A stretch of 40,198 bases of DNA. Origin: Erysipelotrichaceae bacterium. Its GTDB lineage: Bacteria > Bacillota_I > Bacilli_A > Erysipelotrichales > Erysipelotrichaceae. Positions 33,001-40,198 of the stretch are shown here, in pieces (position 1 is the stretch's first letter; each line of letters begins with the position of its first letter). The notes beneath the pieces were generated by a model, which worked only from the letters and a program-made list of their open reading frames with translations, was not told the origin of the DNA and ran no database searches. The DNA lies in contig JAUNEN010000022.1 of the NCBI GenBank assembly GCA_030525525.1, positions 1-40,198 on the forward strand, in the 5' to 3' direction. Position numbers and translations under genes: made by a program.

Positions 33001-34374
33001 TCCCTCTGTCAGCCGCCAGACGTCAGCCTCATATTCAAGATTTTCTCCCTCGATATAGATGGCGGCAGCCTTCAGTTCTTCATAAGTGTTGGCAGTGAAG
33101 ACATTTGCGAGGCGCATATAGCCGGTCGTGCTGGATAATTTAGACCGGGAGAGCGTTCCGTCATATTGATAGATATTATCGTATGTTCCTTCATTGACTG
33201 CAGTGTAGAAAGCAGATGCATTTGCACACAGAACCGTATCTTCATAGGAAATCCAGTAATACCCCTCATCTCCTGTATCAGTTCCCCAGCTGCCTTTGAC
33301 CAGCCAGGCGCCGTCATGGAGCGGACCGTAATCCGTTTTGAAATTGTCTTTTGAATAGTTATCATCCCACCCGATGAGTGTGACAATATGATTGGCAGAA
33401 TCGTAGTCTTCATCAAAACGTGCACAGTATGCTGTTTCATCCTGATTGAAATAGTAATCATGATGCCAGTAAGGAATACTTGCTGCGCCGTGTTTCATCA
33501 GAGCGGCTTTCACTTCATCCCTGTACGTGTTCGGAATCAGGTACATATCGGTTACCAGAGCAGAACTCTGCGAGAAGGCATATGTATCTCCGTATCCTCC
33601 TACCTTTGCTTTGCTGTATGCAAGTTCTTCGATTGACTCACTGACCGGTCCGGTTCCCCGCATCATTGTAAACGCCGTAAAATAATGCCAGCCGCCGATT
33701 TTCAGATAGTTTTTGTACGGCGTGGTTGTATCGCCGTTCAGCATATTGAGACGGTCATACGCGTCGGTGTATGAATACCAGGCAATATGTGTTTCGGAAA
33801 GATTGATATCGGTTGTTGCCGGTTTTCCGGTATCGGGATCGGTCAGTTTGTTTTTGATCATATAGGTTTCAACGCAGGCTGCCGCCCCATGCGCCCAGCA
33901 TGTGCCGTAGCTCCCCTGATCTTTGATGGATGTAATGATATTCAGATCACGGGAATCATATTTCGAAGGCAGATCTGCATATTTCGGCAGATTCTGATGC
34001 TCTTTTGGATTGCCGTTGGAAAAGAGCGGCTCCGGCGCAACGGCGCCCGTAGCGCGCTGCGTACTTTCTTCCTCGGGGACAGGTTCTTCTTTTTCGGGAG
34101 GAATGATTGCATCCTGTTCATTTTCAGAATGCGTCTCTTCGTCGTAAGCAATGATTGTTTCATCGGCAGAAGATTCATCATCTGCTTCTTCTTCGCTCAG
34201 AAGAACATCTTCCGGGACAATTGTTTCTTCCTCTTCTGACCAATCTTCAGAAACAATTTCTTCAGACTGAAGCGGCGTTTCGGATTCTTCATCGCTTAAT
34301 GCATGAACAGGAATGAGCGTGAAGAGAAGGGTTAGGGAAAGCAGTAAGGCAGACAGTTTTCTGATCTTTTTCAT
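30100..34374 (-). CDS. Secreted papain-family (C1) cysteine protease with three SLH domains
   Basis: A 1424-residue surface protein. A signal peptide (about 1-25, cut after VHA) is followed by a very acidic linker to about residue 107. The C1 peptidase domain (about 130-380) has Gln153 and Cys159 in DQGSYGTCWAHGAA and His329 in SANHIVTLIGWD. The usual Asn of NSWG is Gly361 (VKGSWG). A lectin-like beta domain follows (about 380-570), then Ig-like segments, two Asp-rich turns (DLNQDGGND, DLDKDGNED) that may bind calcium, a region of repeated short strands, and three SLH repeats (about 1240-1424, each with YFYKAVLWA, RFSPD and CTRAQVVTFLWR-like parts). SLH domains hold it to the cell wall. It may process surface proteins or host peptides. 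GGGAG precedes the ATG. Confidence 0.93.
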   Translation of the reverse strand: MKKIRKLSALLLSLTLLFTLIPVHALSDEESETPLQSEEIVSEDWSEEEETIVPEDVLLSEEEADDESSADETIIAYDEETHSENEQDAIIPPEKEEPVPEEESTQRATGAVAPEPLFSNGNPKEHQNLPKYADLPSKYDSRDLNIITSIKDQGSYGTCWAHGAAACVETYMIKNKLTDPDTGKPATTDINLSETHIAWYSYTDAYDRLNMLNGDTTTPYKNYLKIGGWHYFTAFTMMRGTGPVSESIEELAYSKAKVGGYGDTYAFSQSSALVTDMYLIPNTYRDEVKAALMKHGAASIPYWHHDYYFNQDETAYCARFDEDYDSANHIVTLIGWDDNYSKDNFKTDYGPLHDGAWLVKGSWGTDTGDEGYYWISYEDTVLCANASAFYTAVNEGTYDNIYQYDGTLSRSKLSSTTGYMRLANVFTANTYEELKAAAIYIEGENLEYEADVWRLTEGNNPATGLHAGHVTGTFDYTGYHHVDLNPIRLAPGERYSIVFTIKGKSADENGVYFNAWFDNDYEKSNQYTTDHIQHAGVSFFQTDASQKSWSEMEDGNLRIKAYTCNTDVQTIKPVNTDIEIGKEQSIIIEGLKGSDVLGTTNYTGSLPDGMELYRGTDDIRIVGIPEKEGTYYIRYAFTLKDSKTGILEVRIRVKPEAERSSELILLKAESMVDYPLMIAGNDVEFISFEVISGNIPPGTEIDHDSHVLSGFTRKKGIYEFTLRAYDAHNNEYDHRVRAVVFSSETIDKAVIDLSHGPLYLSNDTYDSYVLPSLNSLRADGSIRISTQGSLTYLDLNQDGGNDISVRSHNDAMVLELVKPVSLIREYQFNVTGSGDNPQYIRNVTFLIPFKPVEAYTMDLDFHEKTMSIDEYTAHLMWPLYVMGRDGQITQRNADGLAYFDLDKDGNEDLILNVGSETVTFSAADTNNQTHYEISTTEAQQKEIADYSWSAKKIIFLMPEPIEKYGISIDNVEVTSRNRADILKNGIFSFDGINVLYVHGDYEAEARGIYNYGLNNLLIRTENDSSISSYFAAIRADRNTTISGTAALKLTSEVDCAVYASGDCVLSIVSANIEADGKWGISGPSVSALTKLRISKSAISAAGTRGAVCDFGGGIEITDCYIAKPLNGKISDDKCHIADSENVTANEVSITVEKPLPPVIFTKDSVGAVGCTLKIDIEEMAELDDVLMEAYLSDEITYRWYRNGSFMSSVTGDSLKLSNQSVNTDIHVTISFGPYQIRSEKIRIKANPFEDISEDRFFYVPVLWAYYHNPQVTVGTDPSHFSPDATCTRAQVVTFLWRSMGTPDVMNPLNPFIDVNEDRYFYKAVLWALEADVTKGTSADRFSPDQGCSRAQVVTFLWRTKGSPEPKTTVNPFKDVKEDRYFYKAVLWALENGITVGTSPDRFSPDATCTRGQIATFLFRAMTKD

Positions 34375-34575
34375 AAAGTTTCTCCCTGATCCATAATGGA
34401 TGATAAAAAAACGAAAAGGAATGCATAGAGACTCATATGCATGGAATGATGATTAAGACTTGTATGAGTATCATTGTGCAGAATCAACTGCTTTGTAATC
34501 TTATGATAATCAAAATGACAGATCGTTTCTATGAGCTGTTCGGCTCATTATACGGAAGAAAAGTAAGTTCATATT
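34375..34575. other. Intergenic region upstream of the SLH protease gene
   Basis: This roughly 200-base stretch holds no gene. A weak minus-strand promoter is possible: TTGATT (34482-34487) and TACAAG (34459-34464) with 17-base spacing. Two short inverted repeats are present, ATGAGC/GCTCAT (34531-34548) and ATGCAT/ATGCAT (about 34422-34443). No known riboswitch was recognised. Confidence 0.4.
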
Positions 34576-34602
34576 AAAAACAGTGCACATTGCACTGTTT
34601 TT
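34576..34602. terminator. Intrinsic terminator after the ABC exporter operon
   Basis: A perfect 12-bp stem, AAAAACAGTGCA (34576-34587) with TGCACTGTTTTT (34591-34602), has a CAT loop. It lies 4 bases beyond the stop of the minus-strand ABC gene and acts on both strands. Confidence 0.85.
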
Positions 34603-34606
34603 AATG

Positions 34607-36283
34607 TCAGATCTGTTCGTATACTTTTCCGTCGCTCATGCAGAAGATGCGTTCGCATTCACCAAGTGTTGACATGCGGTGGGAAATGATGATGACTGTT
34701 TTACCGTGATATTCATTTCTGATCGTTTCAAGGAGTTCTTTTTCATGGAATACATCGAGTGAGCTTGTCGGCTCATCCATCAGGATGACATCCGGATTTC
34801 TCAAGAGAACTCTGGCAATTCCGATTCTCTGCCTCTCGCCGCCGGAGAGTCTCGCTGCCATCTGTCCCATCTCTGTTTCATAACCATCAGGCAGTGTTTC
34901 AATGAAATCAGCAATGCCTGCTCTTTTTGCGGCAGTCTGGATTTCATCCATGGTTGCACCGCTTTTGCCGAATGCGATATTTTCAGCAATTGTCGTATCG
35001 AAGAGATAGGTTTCCTGTTCAAGCAATGCGATGTGTTCATGAAGAGAAGAAAACGAAATCTTCTTTGCGTCAGTATGATTGATCAGAACCGAACCCTTCT
35101 CAGGATCGTAGAATCTTAACAGCAGCCGCATGAGTGTTGATTTGCCGATGCCGCTTTCACCATAGATTCCGATCTTTTCTTTTTCACTGATCCTGAATGA
35201 AGCATTTTTAAGAACACTTTCTTTCGCACCGGGGTAGCTGAATGTCACATCATCAAATATGATGTCATGAATCTCATCAATGTCTGAAGGATGTTCTGTT
35301 TCTTTGACGGCAGGGACAGTGTCTTCAATGATGAAGAAACGTTCGGCTGCCGCATATGCTTCAAGCAGATGGGAAACAACAAAGGTCAGTGAGAAGGTGG
35401 AGGAGAAGGAAGCGGCTGCCACAAAGGAAACAACGATTGTACCGGTCGGGTCACCGATCCCTTCTGCTTTGAGCTTTGCGGCAATTGCGATTATCAGGAT
35501 TCTCGCGGCAGACACAAAGAAGTTCGGCAGGGCATTCAGCACTTCCCTGTGCATCGTCATCCAGTGTGCACTGTCGCTGACTTCTTCATTCTGCTTCATG
35601 ATCTCTTCAGTCTTTTCTTTTCCTGCTCCATAGATCTGGATGTCCCTGATGCCGTATACACTTTCAAGCACCAGTGATTTGAGACTTCCCAGTGATTTGC
35701 GGTAGCGCATGCCGACAGTTCGTCCGGCTTTGAGTCCGCATAGCGGAATGACAATACTGATCATGATATAAATCGGTAAAAGGATCCATGCAAATAAGGG
35801 ATTGTAATGTGCCGCGACCGCAAGGGTTGTCACCGGCAGAATGATTACCGTAAACATCGGCCCGATTGTATGGGCAAAGAAGAATTCCAGAGTTTCGATA
35901 TCGGAAACGGCGATGTTTAAAATGTCGCCTTTTTTCTGATCGATCAGCCAGGCCGGAGAAATCTTTTCCAGAATTTCAAACAGATGAACTCTCATTTTCG
36001 CAAGGATGCCGTAGGCACCGATATGTGAGAAGACTCCTTCCAGATACCTGCATACGGGAATCAGGATCGCTGAAATGATTGTGCAGATAACATATAAGGA
36101 TGAAGGATTCTTTTCATAAGCAGAGAGAATCCATAATGCTCCGAAACCCATGAGTCCCATATGAGCCAGATTGCCGAAGATGGAAGCCAGTGTGCTGATC
36201 ACAAGATAAAAACGGATCGGCTTCGCCAATGCAAACAGGCGGACAGTCATTTCCTTTAAGGAGTATCTGAATCTTGTTTTCAT
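34607..36283 (-). CDS. ABC exporter half-transporter, CydC-like
   Basis: A 558-residue fusion of a six-helix membrane domain (about 1-310) and an ATPase (about 335-558). The ATPase shows Walker A GESGIGKST, signature LSGGERQRIGIAR, Walker B VILMDEPTSSLD and the switch His in IIISHRMS. The membrane domain has CydC-like stretches (RYLEGVFSHIGAYGILAKMR, KKGDILNIAVSDIETLE). CydDC exports cysteine and glutathione and supports cytochrome bd assembly, but no cydAB genes are here, so a different small-molecule cargo is possible. Its ATG overlaps the stop of the upstream partner (ATGA), with AAGGAGG 6 bases before, so the two are made together as a heterodimer. Confidence 0.9.
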   Translation of the reverse strand: MKTRFRYSLKEMTVRLFALAKPIRFYLVISTLASIFGNLAHMGLMGFGALWILSAYEKNPSSLYVICTIISAILIPVCRYLEGVFSHIGAYGILAKMRVHLFEILEKISPAWLIDQKKGDILNIAVSDIETLEFFFAHTIGPMFTVIILPVTTLAVAAHYNPLFAWILLPIYIMISIVIPLCGLKAGRTVGMRYRKSLGSLKSLVLESVYGIRDIQIYGAGKEKTEEIMKQNEEVSDSAHWMTMHREVLNALPNFFVSAARILIIAIAAKLKAEGIGDPTGTIVVSFVAAASFSSTFSLTFVVSHLLEAYAAAERFFIIEDTVPAVKETEHPSDIDEIHDIIFDDVTFSYPGAKESVLKNASFRISEKEKIGIYGESGIGKSTLMRLLLRFYDPEKGSVLINHTDAKKISFSSLHEHIALLEQETYLFDTTIAENIAFGKSGATMDEIQTAAKRAGIADFIETLPDGYETEMGQMAARLSGGERQRIGIARVLLRNPDVILMDEPTSSLDVFHEKELLETIRNEYHGKTVIIISHRMSTLGECERIFCMSDGKVYEQI

Positions 36284-38022
36284 GATAATCCTCCTTCCAG
36301 TCTGTTCTGTTCAGTCACAAGCTTTGCATAAAGCCCGTTCTGTTTCATCAGAGCGGCGTGAGAACCGTTTTCGCTGACTTCTCCCGAATCAAGCACATAG
36401 ATCACATCCGCATTTCTGATTGCCGAAAGGCGGTGGGAGATGATGATCAGTGTTTTTGTTTCGGAAAGTCTGCGGATGCAGTTCTGGATTTCTTCTTCAC
36501 TTTCAGGATCCACACTTGATGTGGCTTCGTCAAAGATCATATATTCCGCTTCGCTTAATAAAGCTCTTGCGATGCCGATCTTCTGTTTCTGACCGCCGGA
36601 AAGTTTTGAACCACCTTCACCAACATCAGAGTCAAGACCTTCGGGAAGGCTTCTGACAAATGATGCCAGGGCTGCGTCTTCGAGTGCTTTGTAAAGCTTT
36701 TCGTCATCCGCATCTCTGTTTGCAATCAGCAGATTGTCACGGATGGTTCCTGAAAAGATACTGACGGATTGGGGAACCATGACAATGTGCTTTCTGATTT
36801 CTTCCGGCTTCATGGAAAGATAATCCTTTCCTTCCAGAAGAATCTGTCCCTGATCAATATCCATAAAGCGCATCATGAGAGAAGCGACGGTGCTTTTGCC
36901 GCAGCCGCTCATTCCGGCAAGTGCTGTCATTTTTCCTTTCGGAATGAAGAGGGAAACATCATGCAGGGTTTCTTTGCGTCCTTCATAATGGAATGACACA
37001 TTCTTTAATTCAATCCCTTTTTCGGCAGTTTCATAAACGGGCAGGGAAGGATCGTAGGGACGCTCTGTATTGATATTCAGAATGACTTCGACTTTGCCTG
37101 CGGCAGCGACTGCAGTCAATGCGCTGTGGGTGGCGTTCATGAGGGTGCGGATGGAAGAGAAGAAACTGTATGAAAGCATTAAGATGCGCATTGATTCATT
37201 CAGTGTCATGTTTCCTGCATGAAGATATGATATGGAAAGAATGATGGACAAAATGATTGCCGCATAGATCAGACCTTCGGTTGCCAGGAAGGAAGTGAAG
37301 TTGACTCTCATGAATGAGTTGATGTCATGATTCAGTTTTTCTGCTTTATCATTGAGGACCTTTGTGCGCTCCTCTGTTTTTTCAAACAGCTTGATCGTGG
37401 TCAGGCCGCGGATACTGTCAAGATAATAGGCAGTCATATCTTCAAGACTGCTCCAGTAGTCGCGGCGCAGCTTTTCGATTCGATAGCGGAAAAGATTGTT
37501 TAACGGCAGCAGGATCAGAGAAACCGCAAAGAGGATGAAGGCAATAAGCAGCGATGACTTTGAAAGGCGGAAGAAAAGATAAACCGGTGCAATGATGCTG
37601 AAAAGAAGAGAAGGCAGGTATGTGCTGTAATAGACCTGCATATTTTCAACCGCATCCACACTTGATGTGATTGCGGAAACCGGCCCGATTGTTTCAATAT
37701 TGCCGGCGTCAAGTTCAAGAACCTTTGCGAAGATTCTGCTTCTCAGCATCTTTCTTGCGCTGCGGGTGCATCTGTATTCAAGCTCTCCCTGAATGAGCTG
37801 CGAAGCCAGCATGATGAGTGCTGTTATAAGTGCCGACAGTAAAGCGCTTTTCAGCATTTCATCGCTCATGACTGGTGAAAAAAGATCAGTCGAATAGCCG
37901 GCGATGATCTCGGCAAAATATGTCATGGATATCAAGGCAATGAAGCGGACTGCAGCGATGGCGATGATCCATCCCCATAATCCCTTTGCCAGTTTCAGCA
38001 GTGTTTTGTTGATGAGTAACAT
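36280..38022 (-). CDS. ABC exporter half-transporter, CydD-like
   Basis: A 580-residue membrane-ATPase fusion and partner of the downstream CydC-like protein. Six hydrophobic segments lie in residues 1-310. CydD-like stretches are SVDAVENMQVYYSTYLPSLL and DSIRGLTTIKLF. The ATPase (about 340-580) has Walker A GMSGCGKST, signature LSGGQKQKIGIAR, Walker B YMIFDEATSSVD and IIISHRLS. Both halves of the pair keep the catalytic Glu after Walker B, so both sites may hydrolyse ATP. AAGGAT lies 8 bases before the ATG. The assignment as thiol exporter rests on family pattern only; a lipid or peptide exporter is the alternative. Confidence 0.9.
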   Translation of the reverse strand: MLLINKTLLKLAKGLWGWIIAIAAVRFIALISMTYFAEIIAGYSTDLFSPVMSDEMLKSALLSALITALIMLASQLIQGELEYRCTRSARKMLRSRIFAKVLELDAGNIETIGPVSAITSSVDAVENMQVYYSTYLPSLLFSIIAPVYLFFRLSKSSLLIAFILFAVSLILLPLNNLFRYRIEKLRRDYWSSLEDMTAYYLDSIRGLTTIKLFEKTEERTKVLNDKAEKLNHDINSFMRVNFTSFLATEGLIYAAIILSIILSISYLHAGNMTLNESMRILMLSYSFFSSIRTLMNATHSALTAVAAAGKVEVILNINTERPYDPSLPVYETAEKGIELKNVSFHYEGRKETLHDVSLFIPKGKMTALAGMSGCGKSTVASLMMRFMDIDQGQILLEGKDYLSMKPEEIRKHIVMVPQSVSIFSGTIRDNLLIANRDADDEKLYKALEDAALASFVRSLPEGLDSDVGEGGSKLSGGQKQKIGIARALLSEAEYMIFDEATSSVDPESEEEIQNCIRRLSETKTLIIISHRLSAIRNADVIYVLDSGEVSENGSHAALMKQNGLYAKLVTEQNRLEGGLS

Positions 38023-38123
38023 AACGGATCCTTTCAGTTTTGATTCCGCTCAAAAGTATATCAGCAAACCTTCCTCAACCGAACTGTTCTGATCAATCAC
38101 CTGATGCAATGGCTTCTGAGCTT

Positions 38124-38159
38124 TAAAAAAATGCCGTGACCGCATGTGATCATGGCATT
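38124..38159 (-). terminator. Intrinsic terminator of the second MATE gene
   Basis: On the minus strand AATGCCATGA pairs with TCACGGCATT (plus coordinates 38130-38159, one G-U pair) and is followed by a run of seven T residues (38124-38130). Confidence 0.8.
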
Positions 38160-38167
38160 CTTTTGTG

Positions 38168-39502
38168 TCAGATATGTTCTTCGATATGCTTCATGTGATG
38201 GAAGACATAGGGAACTTCAAACAGCAACATCGCCGTCCATCCGATTCCGCTGGCAGCCGCAATTCCCTGAATGCCGGTTTCCGGCGCAAGCAGGCAGGTG
38301 CCGAGTGTTCTGAGTGAAATCTGGATGAAGGTGCAGAAGATTGTGACAGGGATTCTTCCTGCCCCGCGGCAGTATCCCTGAAAGCCGTTGGTTAAGCCGG
38401 GCAGGACATAGATGAAGATCATGATGGAAAGATACTTCCATCCTTCCTGTATAACTTCGACGGCCGAAGCACCGGTTACAAACAATGAGATAAGACTCTT
38501 GCCGAAAATCATGACGACGATGCCGATGAAGATGCCGTAACAGATTTCCATGCCGATTCCTGTCAGGAAGCCTTTGCGGATGCGCTTCGGTTTCTTTGCA
38601 CCGCGGTTCTGGGCAATCAGGGTTGAAATGGAAGCGGCAATGCTCTGCTCGGGAATCAGCGCAAAGCTGTCAATCCGGTTGACCGCATTGAAGGCGGCGA
38701 TTGTACTGACGCCAAGCAGGTTGACCTGCGACTGAATCAATACTTTTCCGATCGGCTGCACTGCCTGCTGCAAAGCTGAGGGCATACCATAGCCGAGAAC
38801 CCTGGAAAGAATCGAACGGTCTGTTTTCCATTCTTCCTTCTGCGGGATCAGCTCAGGCATTTCACGAATGAGGCACCTTGCCGCAAGAAGGGCGGAAACA
38901 AGTTCTGCCAGCACGGTCGTAAGGGCACTTGTCGCAATGCCAAGATGAAACACGCCGAGCAGAATCAGATCGAGTACGATGTTGAGTACCGAACAGACTG
39001 CCAGAAAGCGGAGCGGCTTTTTGGAATCGCCCACGCTCTTCAAAGCTGCCGCAAGGGCGTTATATATAAATGTTAAGGGAACACCGGCAAAGGTGATCTT
39101 CATATAAATGGAAGTAATATCTGCAATTTCCGAAGGGCATGAGAGCATCTTCAGAATCACGGGTGTCAGAAGAATTCCCGGAACCATGATTGCCATGCTC
39201 ATCAGAATGCCTGCTTTGAGAACTGCCGAAAGAGAGAGGCGGAACGAGTGCATGTCTTTTGCACCATACCGCTCGCTCATATAGACGCCGGCACCGATGC
39301 ATAATCCGGAAATTGCCAGAATCACAAGATTCATGACGGGTGCGGCAATTCCTTCTGCGGCCAGCGCTTCTTTTCCGATGAAGCGGCCGGCAATCATCGA
39401 GTCGGCCGCATTGTAGGCAAGCTGCAGCCAGTTGGCAAGAATCAGCGGTAAGGCGTAGCGCCATAAGTGTGAAAACAGTGAACCTTCTGTCATGTCGCGC
39501 AT
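38168..39502 (-). CDS. MATE-family efflux transporter (second copy)
   Basis: A 444-residue membrane protein with about twelve hydrophobic segments. MATE landmarks are SLFSHLWRYALPLILANWLQ, YNAADSMIAGRFIG, the second-half GYGMPSALQQAVQPIGKVL and SISTLIAQNRGAKKPKRI. It differs strongly from the MATE protein at 24366-25700, so it is not a recent duplicate. GGAGG lies 6 bases before the ATG at 39500-39502, which I prefer to a second ATG 9 bases in. It is downstream of the pectinesterase on the same strand, with a terminator between. The cargo is unknown. Confidence 0.92.
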   Translation of the reverse strand: MRDMTEGSLFSHLWRYALPLILANWLQLAYNAADSMIAGRFIGKEALAAEGIAAPVMNLVILAISGLCIGAGVYMSERYGAKDMHSFRLSLSAVLKAGILMSMAIMVPGILLTPVILKMLSCPSEIADITSIYMKITFAGVPLTFIYNALAAALKSVGDSKKPLRFLAVCSVLNIVLDLILLGVFHLGIATSALTTVLAELVSALLAARCLIREMPELIPQKEEWKTDRSILSRVLGYGMPSALQQAVQPIGKVLIQSQVNLLGVSTIAAFNAVNRIDSFALIPEQSIAASISTLIAQNRGAKKPKRIRKGFLTGIGMEICYGIFIGIVVMIFGKSLISLFVTGASAVEVIQEGWKYLSIMIFIYVLPGLTNGFQGYCRGAGRIPVTIFCTFIQISLRTLGTCLLAPETGIQGIAAASGIGWTAMLLFEVPYVFHHMKHIEEHI

Positions 39503-39548
39503 GATTTACCTCCGCATCAGTCTGACATAGTTAAGCATATGCCTGTTT

Positions 39549-39577
39549 AAAAAGCAAAAGAGTTACTTCTCTTTTGC
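39549..39577 (-). terminator. Intrinsic terminator overlapping the pectinesterase stop codon
   Basis: GCAAAAGAG (39554-39562) pairs with CTCTTTTGC (39569-39577). The stop codon lies in the loop, and a run of A on the plus strand (39549-39553) gives the T tract for minus transcripts. Confidence 0.75.
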
Positions 39578-40198
39578 CCATCTGACGCGTCCTTCACGCA
39601 GCGGCTTTTCATAAAAGCGTGCTGTTTTGTCACGGTCTGTATCATTCCATTTGTCAAAGCCTTCTTTTGAAAAATGGGAATCATATGTACAGTCTTCAAA
39701 GACGCATAATCCATAATCACGCCACGGTCTTGCCAGATAGATGCTTCCTTCATCAACGCCTTCCTCATATGTAAAGCGGCAGTTATGAAAGCGGAAGCCT
39801 TCACTCTGTTCAAGCGGATGGGCGGGAGCTGCCGCATAGCCGACATGTCTTGCATCATAGATTGAGCGGATCTCGCAGTTTTCAAATACTGTTTCGCCGC
39901 AGCCGAAGATGAAATCGACTGTTCCTTCAATCAGGCAGTCATTGAAATACTGCCGGCAGTATTTATCCTGTCTCAGATCATCCGTAAGGAAACCGTCATA
40001 GCGCTCGATGAGATCCTTGGGAAGGGGACCGACGAACAGTGTGTCCTGGGTGGAAGTCAGCCGGCAGCGGTTCATATGGAAATCATCGCCGTATACAGTC
40101 AATGCAACTTCCTGTCCCTTGACTTCGGGATGGCCGGCATCGTTGATGATGCATAGATCCTCCATGGTCACGTGATCGCTGACAACAGCAGCTGTCCA
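39563..40198 (-). CDS. Pectinesterase (carbohydrate esterase family 8), C-terminal part
   Basis: The frame stays open to the right edge, so only the last 211 residues are visible. Family signatures are all present: the Gln of KGQEVALTVYG, STQDTLF (Gln and Asp of the active site), GTVDFIFG (the nucleophile Asp) and LARPWRDYG (the substrate-binding Arg). The enzyme removes methyl esters from polygalacturonate, giving methanol and acidic pectin. Whether it is secreted cannot be told without the N terminus. It is somewhat compact compared with plant enzymes and probably acts on imported or short oligomers, as in other gut Firmicutes; this is inference. It is the clearest sign that pectin is a food source for this organism. 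Confidence 0.92.
   Translation of the reverse strand, partial: WTAAVVSDHVTMEDLCIINDAGHPEVKGQEVALTVYGDDFHMNRCRLTSTQDTLFVGPLPKDLIERYDGFLTDDLRQDKYCRQYFNDCLIEGTVDFIFGCGETVFENCEIRSIYDARHVGYAAAPAHPLEQSEGFRFHNCRFTYEEGVDEGSIYLARPWRDYGLCVFEDCTYDSHFSKEGFDKWNDTDRDKTARFYEKPLREGRVRWAKEK

Noticed and set aside
24366-39502. The two MATE genes as a recent duplication or ends of a mobile unit
   Set aside because: Their protein sequences differ strongly in every segment, and no transposase or flanking repeats were seen.

Overview
This window looks like a chromosomal segment of an anaerobic, gut-type, low-to-middle GC Firmicute. My best guess is a relative of the Erysipelotrichaceae, but that placement is inference from gene content and style, not from a marker gene. 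The pointers are AGGAGG-type ribosome binding sites, Gram-positive regulatory signals (a consensus CcpA/cre site, intrinsic terminators), an oxygen-sensitive radical SAM sulfatase-maturase-like enzyme, an SLH-anchored secreted protein and many carbohydrate genes. No rRNA, tRNA, insertion sequence or CRISPR array was recognised, and no gene-free stretch exceeds 300 bases.

Layout. 1-7280: end of an unknown gene, a HAD phosphatase, a transglutaminase-like protein with a radical SAM/SPASM enzyme, an NTF2-like protein, a reductase of the extended SDR type fused to an unknown helical domain, and a two-component system (response regulator plus histidine kinase). 7281-15391: a sugar-utilisation block with a D-2-hydroxyacid dehydrogenase, a GPH-family sugar/cation symporter, a GH2 and a GH43 glycosidase, and a convergent AraC-type regulator. 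15541-16172: an AcpS and a YciI-like protein. 16333-24301: a tightly packed operon of a GHL6-type glycosidase, a DUF1116 (YlbE/AllG) protein, FdrA (AllF), a detached FdrA C-terminal module, an acetokinase-family kinase, an HSL-type alpha/beta hydrolase and a tartronate-semialdehyde reductase (GarR/GlxR). 24366-26399: MATE exporter and TetR regulator, divergent over a shared operator. 26459-29811: RpiB-like isomerase, a Gfo/Idh/MocA gene broken by one in-frame TGA, and cardiolipin synthase. 30100-34374: secreted papain-like protease with three SLH repeats. 34607-38022: a heterodimeric CydDC-like ABC exporter. 38168-40198: a second MATE protein and the C-terminal part of a pectinesterase.

How the parts may work together. 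The most notable element is the 16333-24301 operon. In E. coli FdrA and YlbE belong to the oxamate carbamoyltransferase complex, which makes carbamoyl phosphate that carbamate kinase turns into ATP. Here carbamate kinase and the third E. coli subunit (YlbF/AllH, DUF2877) are absent; FdrA is split, and the kinase slot is filled by a diverged acetokinase-family enzyme. This suggests a phosphorolytic pathway that releases an acyl or carbamoyl phosphate and harvests ATP from it, tied to glycoside breakdown and to reduction of a C3 semialdehyde. Direct repeats with a 20-bp period lie upstream of the dehydrogenase, the symporter-GH2-GH43 operon and the GHL6-FdrA operon. They suggest that the AraC-type regulator unites them in one regulon, with CcpA repression on top. 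The substrate is not known to me.
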